Positions 11,374 through 24,150 of a stretch of DNA of 64,000 nt are shown piece by piece. Both the position numbers and the translations under genes were made by a program. Source of the stretch: Pseudogymnoascus destructans. Taxonomy: Eukaryota > Ascomycota > Leotiomycetes > Thelebolales > Thelebolaceae. The notes below the pieces were generated by a model. It was not told the DNA's origin. It was given only the letters and a program-made list of their open reading frames with translations, and did not search any database. Location: the NCBI RefSeq assembly GCF_001641265.1, contig NW_020167560.1, forward strand, positions 33,514 to 97,513, read 5' to 3'. Numbering within the stretch: position 1 is the stretch's first letter; each line of letters opens with the position of its first letter.

Positions 11374-11810
11374 TGATTACGACTACATAATCATGATTAT
11401 AATTGATTTTCTAACCCTGATAATAGTAACAATTTATCCGCTTTAGATAAAATTATCTATAGGACTAGAGACTACATCAACCACTAGTGATGAACGGAGT
11501 GGAGATCGCGCCTCGACCAGTGTGCAAGATATTAGGGGTCCATCTAGATGAACAATTGTACATGAATACCAGCTTTACAAAGCTGCAGCCAAGGCAACGG
11601 TTTAAGCCACAGCTCTGTCTACACTCTGAGGGCTTTGACTACAAGCAATGAGAATAGTAAATCAATCAATCAATCAATTTCTAATACATCTGCTAAGAGA
11701 GAGCGTGGGAATATTGATTTCCAGTATAGCGTTTCATTATACCCAATACAATATCATCAGCTTCACTTTGGAGTATTTATTACTAGCCCCAAAGTATTGG
11801 GTAACAGTAG
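11374..11810. other. Intergenic, possible LINE reverse-transcriptase scrap
   Basis: About 11490-11570 (+) reads MNGVEIAPRPVCKILGVHLD, resembling the segment after the catalytic YADD region of fungal Tad-like LINE reverse transcriptases. A frame change then gives AAAKATV. Too short and broken to be certain. The rest is AT-rich spacer after the pogo element and before the 3' end of the monooxygenase gene. Confidence 0.3.
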
Positions 11811-13358
11811 TTATTGTTTAAGCATCCTCTCACACTCTCCCTTCGCTTCGGCCACCATTCGCCCAACATCGAAATCCCAGAGGTTTTTCGAACGGCTCTC
11901 GATGTCGGCCTTGATCTTAGCGGGATCGCTTCCTGTGGCCGGATGTCTCCACTCGTAAATGTCACCCATCTCCCGCGAGCTGCGAACTAGCCACTGCGAG
12001 CGCTCAAGGCGGACAGTACTGTACGCTTGCAACGCTGCGGATACGGCTTTAATCTTGCTGAGCCCGCCCGCTTTGGACAAGGCCGTTTCCAGCACAGAGA
12101 CCAGCACCAGTGCGTCTTCGACGCCCATGCACGCGCCAGCACCGTGGAAGGGGCTGCTAGCATGGGCAGCGTCGCCGGCGAGGCAAACACGCCCACGCGC
12201 GTACGTGTCGGCGGGATTGTCGGCCATGTCGAAAATGGCCCATGCGAACACTTGGTCGGGCATCCTTTCTACTAGGTCTCGGATATGTGGGGCCCATTTG
12301 CTGAGCGCTGGGGCCAGTTCAGACTTGCTCACCTCCCGAGTCATCTTGTGTGGATCTGGCCACGGCTTCGGGTCGTGCACGAAGATAAATACGTTTGATA
12401 GCGTCCATTGAGCAACCTGTGGATCTGTTAACTCTGGCGTTCACTCGTATAGCATCCCAACCCTGACCGGTCTACCGAGCGGTAGACTGAACAGTTGCAG
12501 GTTTAAAACTTACGGGGAAGGAAAGCATATGGGCATCCGGACCCATGTGCGCGCACTGGTTGTTCGCCTTGTCATCACCCAGAGCGGCGACAGCGTCGGC
12601 GATGGGGATTATGGCGCGGTAGGCAACCTTGTGGGTGAAGCTAGGGTGCGACGCTGGGTTGTCTTCGCCTAGCAAGAGTCGCCGCGCTGTTGAGTGGATT
12701 CCGTCGCATGCGATTACTGTACATACAACGCCGTCAGCGTCACGTTTGTGTACAAGACCAACATCTGGCCATGTGTTGTTGATGGGGTGGGCTCAGACGC
12801 ACCTGCATCTGCCTGAGCGATGCTGCCATCAGCGAATCTAAGCTGGACGCCTTCGGCGTTCTCCGAGTAGCTCTCTAGGAATTTCCCAAACCTGATGACT
12901 CCGTCGGGCAACGACTTGGCCATCTCGCGGAGGTAGACGGAGCGAAGGCACCCTTTGTAGTCCAACTCGCGCGCCGACTGCTGAAAGAGCAGGAATTCCG
13001 CCGACTGAGCCGCCTCCTTACTGGCCGGGTTGAAACCGTCCCAGTAGCGATTCATCGCGTGACGGTTGGCCTCTCCAACACGCTGAAGGGCTTCGAGCAA
13101 TGCCGGATTCAGTCTCTGCATGCATTCTCGCGCTACACCCGTAAACGCCATCGCGGCGCCCACTTCAGAGTAGTCGTTTGCCTTCTCGTAAATGGTCACT
13201 TTATGGCCTGCGTGCAGTAACCCGAGAGCTGTCGCCACGCCGATGATACCGGCTCCCACCACCGCAATGTCGAGCGAGGAGCTGGCGGCAGCGTAGCCAT
13301 CCCTTTGCTCTTCATAAGAATGGACATCGTTCGTAGGCTGTGCTGTAGCTGTCGCCAT
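11811..13358 (-). CDS. FAD-dependent monooxygenase (salicylate hydroxylase-like)
   Basis: Model complement(join(11811..12416,12514..12716,12803..13358)), 454 aa; both introns have consensus borders and the phases agree. Group A flavoprotein monooxygenase: dinucleotide motif GAGIIG at residues 35-40 with a terminal Glu in the YEKA strand, the CDGIHS (DG) motif near 188-193, and GDAAH at 334-338 for the FAD ribityl chain. Such enzymes use NAD(P)H and O2 to hydroxylate or epoxidise aromatic or polyketide substrates. Length is normal for the family and there is no membrane segment. It is divergently paired with the SDR gene (368 bp between start codons), so it is probably a tailoring enzyme of the PKS cluster. 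The exact substrate cannot be read from sequence. Confidence 0.88.
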
Positions 13359-13726
13359 TTTGCAGATCGAAGGCTGTAGACGTGCGCTCGATGTTAAATG
13401 CCTTATTTATATCTCTATAATGCGGCCTTGCGGGCGATCTGACCGGCGTTGTTCTTGCGAGAAGTCAGACGGATGAAGATGTGTTCCTGAAGCTGATGCC
13501 TCCAGCGGGAAGTGGCACCCTTCCCCCGGAGTTTTGAAACTCCTTTGGTCCTCCACAGGAACTTTGCCAATGCGCTCCCCAACTCCACATTAAACCAATG
13601 ATATTTTGGACATGATAGTCCTGTACCTTTGCCGATTAATTATTTGCAACAAAAGCCCTTTGTTTTCCTCTAGTGCGTGCTGGCCGCCAACCGCCTCGTT
13701 TTCCCGCGGAATGATCCAGAAATAAA
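13359..13726. promoter_or_regulatory. Divergent promoter between monooxygenase and SDR
   Basis: 368 bp between opposing start codons, so it must hold both promoters. I see no clear CGGAC half-site here, in contrast to other cluster promoters. CCCGCGGAA near 13701 is a GC-rich candidate site. Confidence 0.5.
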
Positions 13727-14660
13727 ATGGCAACAGTGAAGTATGCCCTCGTTACCGGCTGCAGTACCGGAGGCCTCGGTTTTGCCCTCGCCAAAGCCTT
13801 TCGCGATCAAGGCTTCCACGTGCTGGCAACGGTGCGCAACGCCAACACAGCCGGCGCCCTCGTCGATGAGAGAGACATCGACATCCTCACACTTGACGTG
13901 ACCTCGGCCGACTCGATCTCGTCATGCCTAGCGCAGGTGCGCAGCGCGACTGGCGACAAACTTGACATTCTGGTTAACAACGCTGGTGCCGCTATATTTG
14001 GGCCGCTCGTCCATGCCTCTATTGAGGATGGCAAGAACGCTTACGATGTCAATGTGTGGGGACCTTTGGCTATGACTCAAGCTTTTGCACCTCTCCTCAT
14101 CGACTCCAAGGGCGTCATCCTGAACATCTCGTCCATTGCTGGTGCAGTGCCACTAGCTTGGCAAGGTACGTGTGCCCTCCTTTTCTTATTTTTTTCTTTT
14201 TCCCCATTCCCTTCTTCGCGCCGCTCATCATTCTCTCTCTCACACATGACACACAGGATTATATAATAGCTCGAAAGCCGCCACGACTTTTGTTTCAGAA
14301 ACGCTCAAAATGGAACTGGCACCATTAGGCGTGCGAGTTGTAACAGCCATGGTCGGCGCGATGGGTACGCAGCTCTACGACGGCCACGAGGTCTCTCTGC
14401 CGCCGGACTCGTACTACAAGTCTATTGAGGAGACCATCAAGAAACAATCGAGAGGCGAAATGCAAGCACCCTTTAACGAGCCCGTCGACATCACTGCGCG
14501 CAGCCTTGTGAAGGACACGCTATCAGGACGCCGCGGGCAGATTTGGCGCGGCGGTGAGGCGGGTAGAGCTAGTATTCTCTCGTGGTTGGTACCTACTTCG
14601 TTGAGGGAGAGGATATTACATGCAGAGAGGGGGATCTATCAATTGAAGTACGAGAAATAG
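13727..14660 (+). CDS. Short-chain dehydrogenase/reductase
   Basis: Model join(13727..14165,14257..14660), 280 aa, one 91-nt intron whose removal joins GLYNSSK correctly. Classical SDR: TGxxxGxG-type motif TGCSTGGLG at residues 10-18, NNAG at 84-87, the catalytic Ser in NISSIAG around 135, and Tyr149/Lys153 of the YxxxK motif. Shape and C-terminal extension resemble the AYR1-like (1-acyl-dihydroxyacetone-phosphate reductase) subgroup. In this setting it would reduce or oxidise a carbonyl/alcohol of the polyketide using NADP(H). All catalytic residues are present. The substrate is unknown. Confidence 0.88.
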
Positions 14661-14740
14661 ACTTGAATCAATCCACGAATGTACCAAGATTTCATTGAGT
14701 ACACAAGGTGAAATTTTGTATTCGTCTCACGCTTCCGAAT

Positions 14741-15583
14741 CTACAATGCCCTCAATTTCTCGTAAGTGGCTAATAACGCTGAAACAACAGCAGCTACGTC
14801 CCAAGTTTTGATAGGAACGCGGTGATTCCCATCCCACTCCACCACCATGGTGGTCTCCGCCGTACAGCAGCGATTTAACAAATCTCTATGCATAGCTAGG
14901 CCCTCATCTTGTAACCCATGCACATGCACGGTCGGCAGCTGCAAAATCGGCCCCTGGACCTCTTTTTCCCTCCTAAAGGAAGTCTGGAAATCTGAATACA
15001 GCTGGACGAGTGGTCCCCTACCCGCTAGCAGAACGGCAAAGCGGAACATCGGAACGTGGCTGGGCCTCAACATGCTCTGGTACGTCAACTCAGAGAGCTC
15101 TATGCGATCCTGCTCCCTCAAAAGTAGGCTTGCGGCTATCTTGGCACCCTGGCTGAAGCCGAGCAGGCCAACCCACTCGCCCGTCGCGCCCGCCTCATCG
15201 TCTGTCCTCATGGCTTCGGCCAGAGACGCATCAATGGCGTCAATAACCTCACTTGGATCACTGTCGTGCACCGGCATTAGCACGTTGTTGGCGTGGTAAG
15301 GGGGTGTGGAGAAGGGGTTGTTCCCCGCTCCCGGGTGCGGTTTCATCCAGCTGCGGAAGGGGCCCCATTCCGAGTAGACAGACGTCACGTCCGGACCGGG
15401 TTTGCTGATGTAGGGGGCGTCGGGGAAGACGAGGCGGAACGATTGCTCGAGGTGACACCTGATGACCCGGCATTGGGCGCGAAAGATGCGTGAATTGGTG
15501 CCGCCACCATGGAGGCATAGGATGCGGGGGAGGGCAAGGGTTGGGTCGGGGCCGGGAACACCGTCTGCTGGTAGCCAAGTCAT
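14741..15583 (-). CDS. FSH-family serine hydrolase, LovG-like
   Basis: 280 aa, no intron. The reading frame is open 61 codons further upstream, but I start at the ATG at 15583 because LCLHGGGTNSRIF, the typical N-terminal beta strand and oxyanion loop, follows within 20 residues. Catalytic triad: Ser144 in GFSQG, Asp in HGLQDEG, His in GNHRVP. The family (yeast FSH1, fungal LovG) cleaves thioesters and esters; LovG releases the polyketide from a highly reducing PKS that has no thioesterase. The gene is divergent from exactly such a PKS, 581 bp away, so product release is the best guess. Confidence 0.85.
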   Translation of the reverse strand: MTWLPADGVPGPDPTLALPRILCLHGGGTNSRIFRAQCRVIRCHLEQSFRLVFPDAPYISKPGPDVTSVYSEWGPFRSWMKPHPGAGNNPFSTPPYHANNVLMPVHDSDPSEVIDAIDASLAEAMRTDDEAGATGEWVGLLGFSQGAKIAASLLLREQDRIELSELTYQSMLRPSHVPMFRFAVLLAGRGPLVQLYSDFQTSFRREKEVQGPILQLPTVHVHGLQDEGLAMHRDLLNRCCTAETTMVVEWDGNHRVPIKTWDVAAVVSALLATYEKLRAL

Positions 15584-16164
15584 TGCCGTGTTTGTGATGG
15601 TGGAGATGGTGAATATGTGAGGCTGTTCTAATGGCTGGGGCTTGAGATTTGTTGTTGACGCTGCTGTGGGCGACGAGCGACTAAGATCGCCGCTTCTGAA
15701 GTGACAGTGAGGTTCCCGAGCAACCAAGCAGATTCTCAAGGAAAAGATAGGAACGCCGTGGTCCACACAGGAGCTGAGATGGAATACGGAGTACGCAGTA
15801 TGTATTCCCGCTTGGAACAGCGATTAGTACTGCCATGTCCGCGATAGGTTCCTGGCCATTCGCAGACAATGGTTAGGCGGTGATTATCGCATGTCCGGGG
15901 GCCAATGTGGTCAGCTCGGACTTACTTTAAGGTACGGCCCGCCGGACTTTTTTTTATCCGTTCTCAGTTAGCGCCAACACGCAGCGCTCCCATTGGTGTC
16001 ATCGCTCCGCTCTATTAGGTTGGTGATTTAATATGAGAAAAAAGCAATTGAAGGATCAATCGATCAATATCACTGCCGTTTTCCTTTTGGCTTTACCATC
16101 TGCTTGTGATTGTAGTATCATCTCGTACTTATTTACCATATTGTCAAAAGGAGCAGTGCATAAG
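15584..16164. promoter_or_regulatory. Divergent promoter between FSH hydrolase and PKS
   Basis: 581 bp between start codons. Contains CGGAC half-sites: GTCCG near 15894, CGGAC near 15916, and CCGGAC near 15941 within CCCGCCGGAC. These fit the CGG-type sites bound by Zn2Cys6 regulators, and the same half-site recurs at other cluster promoters. Regulation is inferred. Confidence 0.45.
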
Positions 16165-19100
16165 ATGGGCAACATTGGCACAGAACCGGCTACAGAGCCC
16201 ATCGCCATAATCGGCATCAGCTGCAAGTTCGCTGGAGATGCGAGCAGTCCTAATGAACTGTGGAAGATGCTGGTTGAAGGGAGAGATGCCTGGTCCGAGG
16301 TGCCTTCGTCTAGGTTTAACTTAAAAGGGTTCTTCCATCCCGATCCAGACAGGCGCGATACTGTGTGTTTGCCCGATACTAGAAAAAGAAATAGGCGGCG
16401 CCGCTGATGATCATGGTGTTGCTGACAGATGCACGTTCGGGGCGGCCACTTCTTGCAAGAGGACGTTGCACACTTTGACGCCCCTTTTTTCAACTTCTCC
16501 TCAGAACTCGCAGCGGTGAGGTCTTACCACCACACATACTTCCCTTCTGACGGCTGATATGATGTATTAATAGGCACTCGACCCTCAGTTCCGCCTCCAG
16601 CTCGAGTCTGTGTATGAGGCGCTAGAGAATGGTGAGTACTAACACCGCCTGCCAAAACCTATGGTTGTCCGGGCGCTTCATCTCAAGTAATTGCTGAAGA
16701 TTCGCAGCGGGCCTTCCTTTGACTCAGGTCGCCGGTTCAGACACGTCCGTGTTCGCGTCATTGTGGAAAAATGACTACCGAGATGGCATAATTCGCGACG
16801 AGCAAAACCTACCCAGGTCCCTCTATACTGGCACAGGTAGAGCCTTTGCGGCTGCCAGAATCTCTCACTTCTTCGATCTTCGAGGAGCTAGCATGACACT
16901 TGATACGGCTTGTTCTAGTAGCTTGGTAGCACTCCACCAGGCCGTTCAGAGCCTGCGGAGTGGAGAATCATCTATGGCCATCATTGGAGGCTCGAACTTG
17001 ATATTGAACCCGGACACTTTCGTGTCCCTGGGGTCTACGGGCTTCTTGTCGGCTGAGGGCAAATCGTTTGCTTTTGATACACGAGCAAATGGTTACGGCC
17101 GAGGGGAAGGTGTTGCTACTTTAGTTATCAAGCGCTTAAAGGATGCATTATCGGCAGGCGACCCCGTGCGAGCTGTCATTCGCGAGACTCTTCTCAATCA
17201 AGATGGTAAAACCGACAGCATAACATCGCCAAGCCAGATCGCGCAAGTGGCGCTAATGCGCGACTGCTATCACAAGGCTCGGCTCGACCCACAAGACACG
17301 CAGTATGTCGAAGCCCACGGCACTGGTACCGAAATTGGAGACTCCATTGAAGCAGGTGCAATTGCTACAGTCTTCCAGCCCACAGCGAGTCAGCCTATGC
17401 GCATCGGCTCCATCAAGACTAACATTGGCCACACAGAGGTCACTAGCGGAGTGGCGGGGATAATCAAGGTGGTGCTAGCCCTGGAGAAGGGCATAATCCC
17501 GCCGTCCGTCAACTTCAATGAACCAAACCCAAGGGTACCATTAGAATCTGCCAACCTCAGGGTAGTAACCAAGGCCGAACAGTGGCTACTAGGCCCCAAC
17601 GGTGTCCGACGGGCCTCTATCAACAACTTTGGCGCTGGTGGCACTAATGCCCATGTCATCGTCGAAAGCGCAGAGCCTGCAACACCCCGCAACGACGGGC
17701 AGCAGTCGTCCCAGAAGTACAAGACAAAGGTGCTTGTTTTGAGCGCAAGGAGCGAACAGGCCTGCAAAAACCTAATCTCAAACTTGAAGGGCTACCTGGA
17801 AAGCAAGAAGGGGGTAGCCTGGGAGGAGGCGCTCTTGGAAAATGTCATGCATACCCTTGGGCAGCGCCGGACCTTACTTCCCTGGGTTGCGGCCCACCGC
17901 GTTCCTTTTTCGCGAGGCATCGATGAGGTCACTAAAGCTTTGGAATCGCTCCAATTCAAGCCAATCCGTGCAACACGGCGCCCGAGGATTGGTATGGTGT
18001 TCAGCGGCCAGGGCGCTCAGTGGCACGCCATGGGCCGGGAGCTTATAATTGCGTACCCTCCTTTTAGGGCTTCTCTCGAGGAAGGCGAGATATATCTAAA
18101 GGAATTCGGCGCAGACTGGTCGGTGATTGAAGAGCTTCACCGCGACGCTGACACCACCAAGGTTAACGACACTGCGATTAGTATACCCATCTGCGTCGTC
18201 CTTCAGATCTCACTGGTGCGGCTGCTTCATGCTTGGGGAATCACACCGACCGCGGTTGCCAGTCACTCAAGCGGAGAGATTGCTGCTGCCTACGCGGTTG
18301 GCGCACTGAGCTACAAGTCGGCGATGGCGGCTGCCTACTATCGTGCTGTAATCACCGCCGCTGACACGAGCCGTCGCAATGGGGCCTCCAAAGGAGGCAT
18401 GATCGCCGTCGGTGCAGGTATTGAGGATACAGAGTCCTACCTGGGTCGGCTGAAGAGCGGCAAGGCCGTCGCAGCGTGCATTAACAGCCCGTTAAGCGTC
18501 ACAGTAGCCGGAGATGTCTCTGCAGTACAAGAAATTGAAGACATGGCCAAAGCCGATGGCATTTTCGCTCGTAAACTCCGTGTGGGCACGGCCTATCACT
18601 CACATCATATGGATCCAATTGCTCAACCCTATCGCGAAGCGCTTCTTAACCATCTGACCCAATCCGCAGATGTGGGTGATGCACTCGATTCCGTTTTATT
18701 CTGCTCGGCCGTCACTGGCGGTCGGATCTACAGTGTTAACGAACTCACCGAGCCGGAGCACTGGGTCAAGAGCTTGACGCAGCCGGTGCGATTCGTCGAT
18801 GCCATATCGGACATGGTGCTAGGCGACTTTGATCCATCTGGCACCAGTGTCGATGCTATCATCGAGGTCGGCCCACACTCGAATCTAGGCGGTCCTATCA
18901 AGGAGGTCATGGATCTTCCGGAATTCAACGGCATTCAGATCCCATACTACAGTTGCCTCTTGCGTAAGACCAACGCTAGGGACAGTATGCAAGATCTCGT
19001 TGCTAGCCTGCTACGTGAGGGTTTTGCGATTAACCTCGGACCTGTCAACTTCCCTTGGGGCTAATGGCCGCACGTCCGCGTATTGACTGACCTTCCTTCC

Positions 19101-22100
19101 TACCCCTGGGACCACCAAACTCGGCACTGGCACGAGTCACGAGTCAATAGAGCCATCCGGGAGAGATCGCAGCCGCCGAATGACCTACTCGGGTCGCTCG
19201 AGCCGTGGGCAAACCCTCGTATCCCATCCTGGCGGCAGATATTCCGCATCGATGACGCACCCTGGGTCAGAGACCATATTATAGATTCCAGCAGCTTATA
19301 CCCTGCCGCTGGTTTTATCTGTCGAGCAATTGAGGCTATGTCCCAGATGGTCAGGATGGAAGAGATTGACAATGTTACCAAGGCTGTCATAGGGTACTGC
19401 CTGCGAGACATTGATATCCAACAGGCTCTCGTTGTGCCTGACGGTGATGGAGGTGTTGAGATCCAGACCAGTCTCAGCCCGGTCGGTGACAAAGCAATCG
19501 GCTCGCAGGGCTGGATGCAGTTTGTCATTTCCTCTGTAACAACAAACTCCAAATGGACTCAGCATGCAACGGGCATGATCTCGGTTGACCTAGGTGTTAC
19601 CGGTGAAATGTTGAACATTGGCACAACAGTGGCCGAGAAGAAATCATCAACCGACTCAACTCAAGCTTTCGATGTCGACGACTTTTACAACAGCATGCAA
19701 TCATCTGGTATCAAGTATGGACGTACTTTCCGTAATATCAAGACGGTGGTCCAATCGGGCAAGTCCAAATTGTCTGAAACCACATTCGGTGTGGCCGATA
19801 CTCTAATGCCTAAATCCTTGCCTGACAGCCACATTCTGCACCCGACCACGCTCGATTCCGTCATTCAGGCGGCCTACACTACCTTATCTGAGGCTCAGCT
19901 CAAGCAAGGTAGCCTTAAAGTGCCACAATCAATCTCAAAGTTGTGGGTGTCGAATGGCATCTCCCGCAAGGCCGGCCACCTATTCAAGGCTTACTCCTCA
20001 CGCAGCCGCGGTGATGCACGGAGTATGGTGGCCGATATTCTAGTCATGGATGATGACAATAACAAGACCATTGATCACGTCCTGAAGATGAATGGCTTGG
20101 TGCTAAGAACTGTTGGCGCAGGAGTTGTTAGCTCCGAGCGACAACAGTCGAAGCCGTGGGAGAGAGAAATATGCAACAAACTGAAATGGGCACCTGACAT
20201 GTCCCTCGCCACGATGGCAGCCTTGAACACCATCAAGCAGCAGTTGAGCAGCCCTCCCGACCCGAAAGAAGCTCGCGTGGTCATAGATCTACGCCGAATT
20301 TGCATCTATTTCATACGCGACGCGCTTGCGGCACTGACCGAGTCCGACATAAAGCTGTTGAATGATCACCACAGGAAATATTACACGTGGCTGCAGAACC
20401 AACTTCAGCTCGCGAAGGCTGGCAAGCTCGGCCCCGACAGCGCACAATGGACGTCCGACGACGATTCGGAATGTCGCAGGCGAATGGCTGAAGCAACTAA
20501 GGCCACTGTTAATGGTGAGATGGTGTGCCAACTGGGTCCTCATCTGGCTGCCATGCTCCGTCGTGACACGCCGCCACTCGAGTTGATGATGGAGGGAAAG
20601 CTACTATTCAAGTACTACAGCAATATGCTCAAAGCCGACCGGTCTTTTAAGCACCTGGCTAGTCTGTTGCAGCGCATCGTGCACAAGAATCCGCGTGCGC
20701 GCATTCTAGAGATCGGCGGTGGTACGGGTGGCGAGACGCGGTACGCACTTAAGGCCTTGGGTACGGCGCAGACTGGGGGTCCTATGGCGTCGTTGTATCA
20801 CTTTACCGACATCTCGGCGGCTTTCTTTGAGGCGGCGGAGGCCGAGTTTGGGGAATGGAGGGAAATAATGGAATACAGCAAGTTTGATGTAGAGAAAGAC
20901 CCAGCCAGCCAAGGGTTCGAGTGTGGCAGCTACGACATTGTCATCGCCTGCCAGGTCTTGCACGCGACCAAGTCTATGGCCAACACTATGGAAAATGTGC
21001 GCAAGCTGCTGAAGCCAGGCGGGAGCCTACTGATGGTGGAGACAACCAAAGATCAAGTGGATGTGCAGTTCGTCTTTGGGCTGCTTCCTGGCTGGTGGCT
21101 CAGCGAAGAGGGGGAGAGAACATCCAGCCCATCCCTTAGTGTCCCCCTCTGGGACCGAGTCTTGAAGGGCGCAGGTTTCACAGGAGTGGAGTTTGAAGTG
21201 CATGATTGCGAGAGCGAGGACATGTACTCGATAAGCACCATCATGTCAACCGCTCTCCGTTCGCAGCCCCCAAGACTGGCTTCAGAAAACATCGTGCTCA
21301 TCGCCAGCAGCAAGGCGCCTCCCCCAAGTAGCTGGTGTGAAGTTCTGCAGAGTTCCATTGCTACCACGACAGCCATTGATAGGCATTTGCCGACCGTGCA
21401 GATGCTAGAGTCCTCGGCAGCATCAGAGTACACTGGGAAGATCTGTGTCGTTTTGGCCGAAGTGAGTCGGCCATTACTTCAAAACCTTGACGCAGTAGAG
21501 CTAGAGGGCATTAAAGCTATTGTCACCTCATGCAAGGGGCTTCTCTGGGTGACCCATGGAGGTGCGGTCGACTGCGAGCAGCCGGATCGCGGGCTCGCAG
21601 TTGGCTTCATGCGCTCCCTGCGCAATGAGTATGTGGGACGTAAGTTCTTGACCTTGGATTTGGACCCTAAGACGCCAGTCTGGTCCGAAAAGTCCACGCC
21701 CATTATCCTTCAGATCCTAAAGACGGAGTTTGCGAGCGCGGGTGGCACTTTGGCATACGATGCGCCAAGCGAATTCGAGTACGCCGAGCGAGACGGATTC
21801 GTTTTGGTCCCAAGACTACACAAGAACGTTGATGGAAACAAGATCATTTTGCCCGAACCAATAGACTACTTTGCCAAAGATAGTATGCCGATTGAGCTAT
21901 TCCTCCAGGCAGACTATCCACTGAGCTTGCAGGTAGGCGTCCCAGGCTTGCTAGACACGCTCGTGTTCGACCATGATGTTCAGCCGGGAATCCGTGATGA
22001 CGGAACCATTCAAGAAGAAGCGGTTCAGATAGAACCACAAGCATACGGAGTGAACATCAGCGATGCTTTAGTGGCCTTGGGCCAGCTGGATGAGCATGTG

Positions 22101-24150
22101 ATGGGCATGGAATGTGCGGGTGTCGTCACTAAGGTCGGCAGCCTTGCAGCCTCTCATGGCTACGCGCGGGGAGACAGAGTCTTTTGCTTGCTTCGAGGCC
22201 CTTTCGCCAGTCGTGTGTGCACCGAATGGACTAACGTCATGCATATTCCCCCTCACCTCACGTTTGAGGAAGCCGCCACCCTCCCCGTCGTCTTCAGCAC
22301 GGCCTTGGTTGGTCTATGTGACATAGGACGCCTGCAGCACGGCCAATCGGTGCTGATACATGCCGCGGCTGGTGGCGTTGGACAGGCGGCAATCATGATC
22401 TCACAGCATGTCGGCGCGACAATATTCGCTACGGTTGGCTCGCATGAGGAGAGAAACTTGATCGTCACTAAGTACGGCATACAAACAGACCACATCTTCT
22501 CCAGCCAAGATAAATCGTTTGCACAAGCCGTCCTCTCAGCTTCTGGCAAACGCGGCGTCGATGTAGTACTCAATTCATTAGCTGGCCCGCTGTTGCAGGC
22601 AAGCTTCGACGTTGTGGCGCCATTAGGGCACTTTGTGGAAATCGGGACTCGTGATCTCGAGCGTAATAGTAGCCTGGAGATGCGTCCCTTTGCTCTTCAG
22701 GTGTCCTTCTCGTCGGTGAATCTGCTCGCCATGATGCGCCATCGGAAACGAGACGTTCACCGCACTCTTACCAAGATAGCTCGACTGGCGACTGAAAAAG
22801 TTATTGCACCAGTCTGGCCCATCACCACCTACCCAATTGCCGAGGCAGCTAAGGCGTTCAGACGACTTGCGACCGGAGAGAGCATTGGTAAAATGATTCT
22901 GAAAACTGACCAACGGCAGACCATCCCTGTGCTTCCACGACGCCAAAACGTCAGGCTTGCCCCAAACTCTTCTTACCTGCTTGTTGGTGGTCTTGGCGGT
23001 ATTGGTCGGTCTGTGATTACTTGGATGATCGAGCACGGTGCTAAGAATTTGATACTGTTATCGCGCAGTGCTGGCGACGTCCAGAAAACAGGACGTTTCG
23101 TGGCCCAGACAATGGAAGAGACGGGCTGTCAAATCAAGGCCATCAGCTGCAATGTTTCAGACTCCGTAGACTTGGAATCAGCACTTCAAAGGTGTCGAGG
23201 GCAGCTTCCGCCAATCCGAGGCATCGTACAAGCTGCAATGGTCCTTCAGGTATGTTTTCCAAGTCATATACCGTCATCAAGGTTGGAAGTTAAACTAATG
23301 TTATCTTCAGGATGCCTTGCTTGAGCAGATGACGATTGATGACTATAAGGCTGCCATCTTGCCCAAAGTCGATGGCACATGGAATTTGCATTCTCAATTC
23401 CCACACGCCGATGACCTTGACTTTTTCGTCATCCTTTCGTCCAATGTCGGCACCCTAGGGAACGCAAGCCAGTCCAATTACGCGGCTGGTGGTACCTACC
23501 AGGACGCGCTGGCGCGCTGGCGTGTTGGTCGTGGCCTACCTTGTGTTTCCATCGACCTTCCTGCCGTCAAGTCGATTGGTTACGTCGCAGAGATGGCGGG
23601 AGTCCGAGATCGCATGTCTAGGCTGGGGCATATGCCGCTTGAAGAAAGCTTAGTGCTCAAATTGATTGAGTCGGCCATACTCAGACCTCACGAGGGACAG
23701 AACGTGGCAGGCATCAATGTAGGGCCAGGTGGACACTGGAACCAGGACAGTTCTTCACAACTCGGCCGCGATGCGCGATTCTGGGCTCTGTGGTATCGCC
23801 AGCCGCAGCAGCAAAAGAAGGCTAGTATTGGTAAGGGCGGTGGTGACCCGCTTCCAGATCAGCTTACTGCAGTCTCGTCGCGACACGAAGCCGAACGTCT
23901 AGTGGGCCAGGCCATTGCACAGAAGCTTGCCAACATCTTTACAATACCCTCCGACGACGTCGACATGACCAAGCCGCCTGGTGCTCACGGCGTCGACTCT
24001 TTGGTGGCGGTCGAACTGCGCAATATGATAAGGAATCAAGTCGCCGCTGAAATATCAAGTTTTGATATCATGCAGAGTGCATCGCTAGCAGCCCTGGCTG
24101 GCCTCGCAGCATCGAAGAGTGAGCATGTAAAATCATCTGGCGTCTCATGA
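16165..24150 (+). CDS. Highly reducing type I polyketide synthase with an in-frame stop
   Basis: Model join(16165..16362,16429..16515,16574..16631,16708..23249,23311..24150), about 2574 codons; all four introns have good borders and consistent phase. Order: KS (active Cys183 in DTACSSSL, HGTGT, KTNIGH), AT (SGQGAQWHAMG; active Ser in SHSSGE), DH (DHIIDSSSLYPAAG with the motif Gly changed to Ser; DSVIQ), C-methyltransferase (ILEIGGGTGGET), ER (HAAAGGVGQAA), KR (GGLGGIG; Tyr in GNASQSNYAA) and ACP (GVDSL, 49 residues from the end). No thioesterase. Odd: codon 900 (19062-19064) is TAA in the AT-DH linker, between VNFPWG and VLTDLPSYPW, with the frame unchanged on both sides. CAA to TAA would explain it. 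An in-frame intron at 19015-19141 could remove it but would delete the conserved linker. Start chosen at the ATG just before EPIAIIGISCKFAG. Confidence 0.9.

Noticed and set aside
15584..15766. N-terminal extension of the FSH hydrolase
   Set aside because: The extra 61 residues are unlike the family and lie in the shared promoter.
16033..16164. Upstream extension of the PKS reading frame
   Set aside because: It lacks PKS-like sequence and reads hydrophobic residues from the leader; the KS motif follows soon after the ATG at 16165.
19015..19141. Intron that would remove the PKS stop codon
   Set aside because: Borders and phase are possible, but it would delete the conserved VLTDLPSYPW linker, so I prefer a nonsense mutation.
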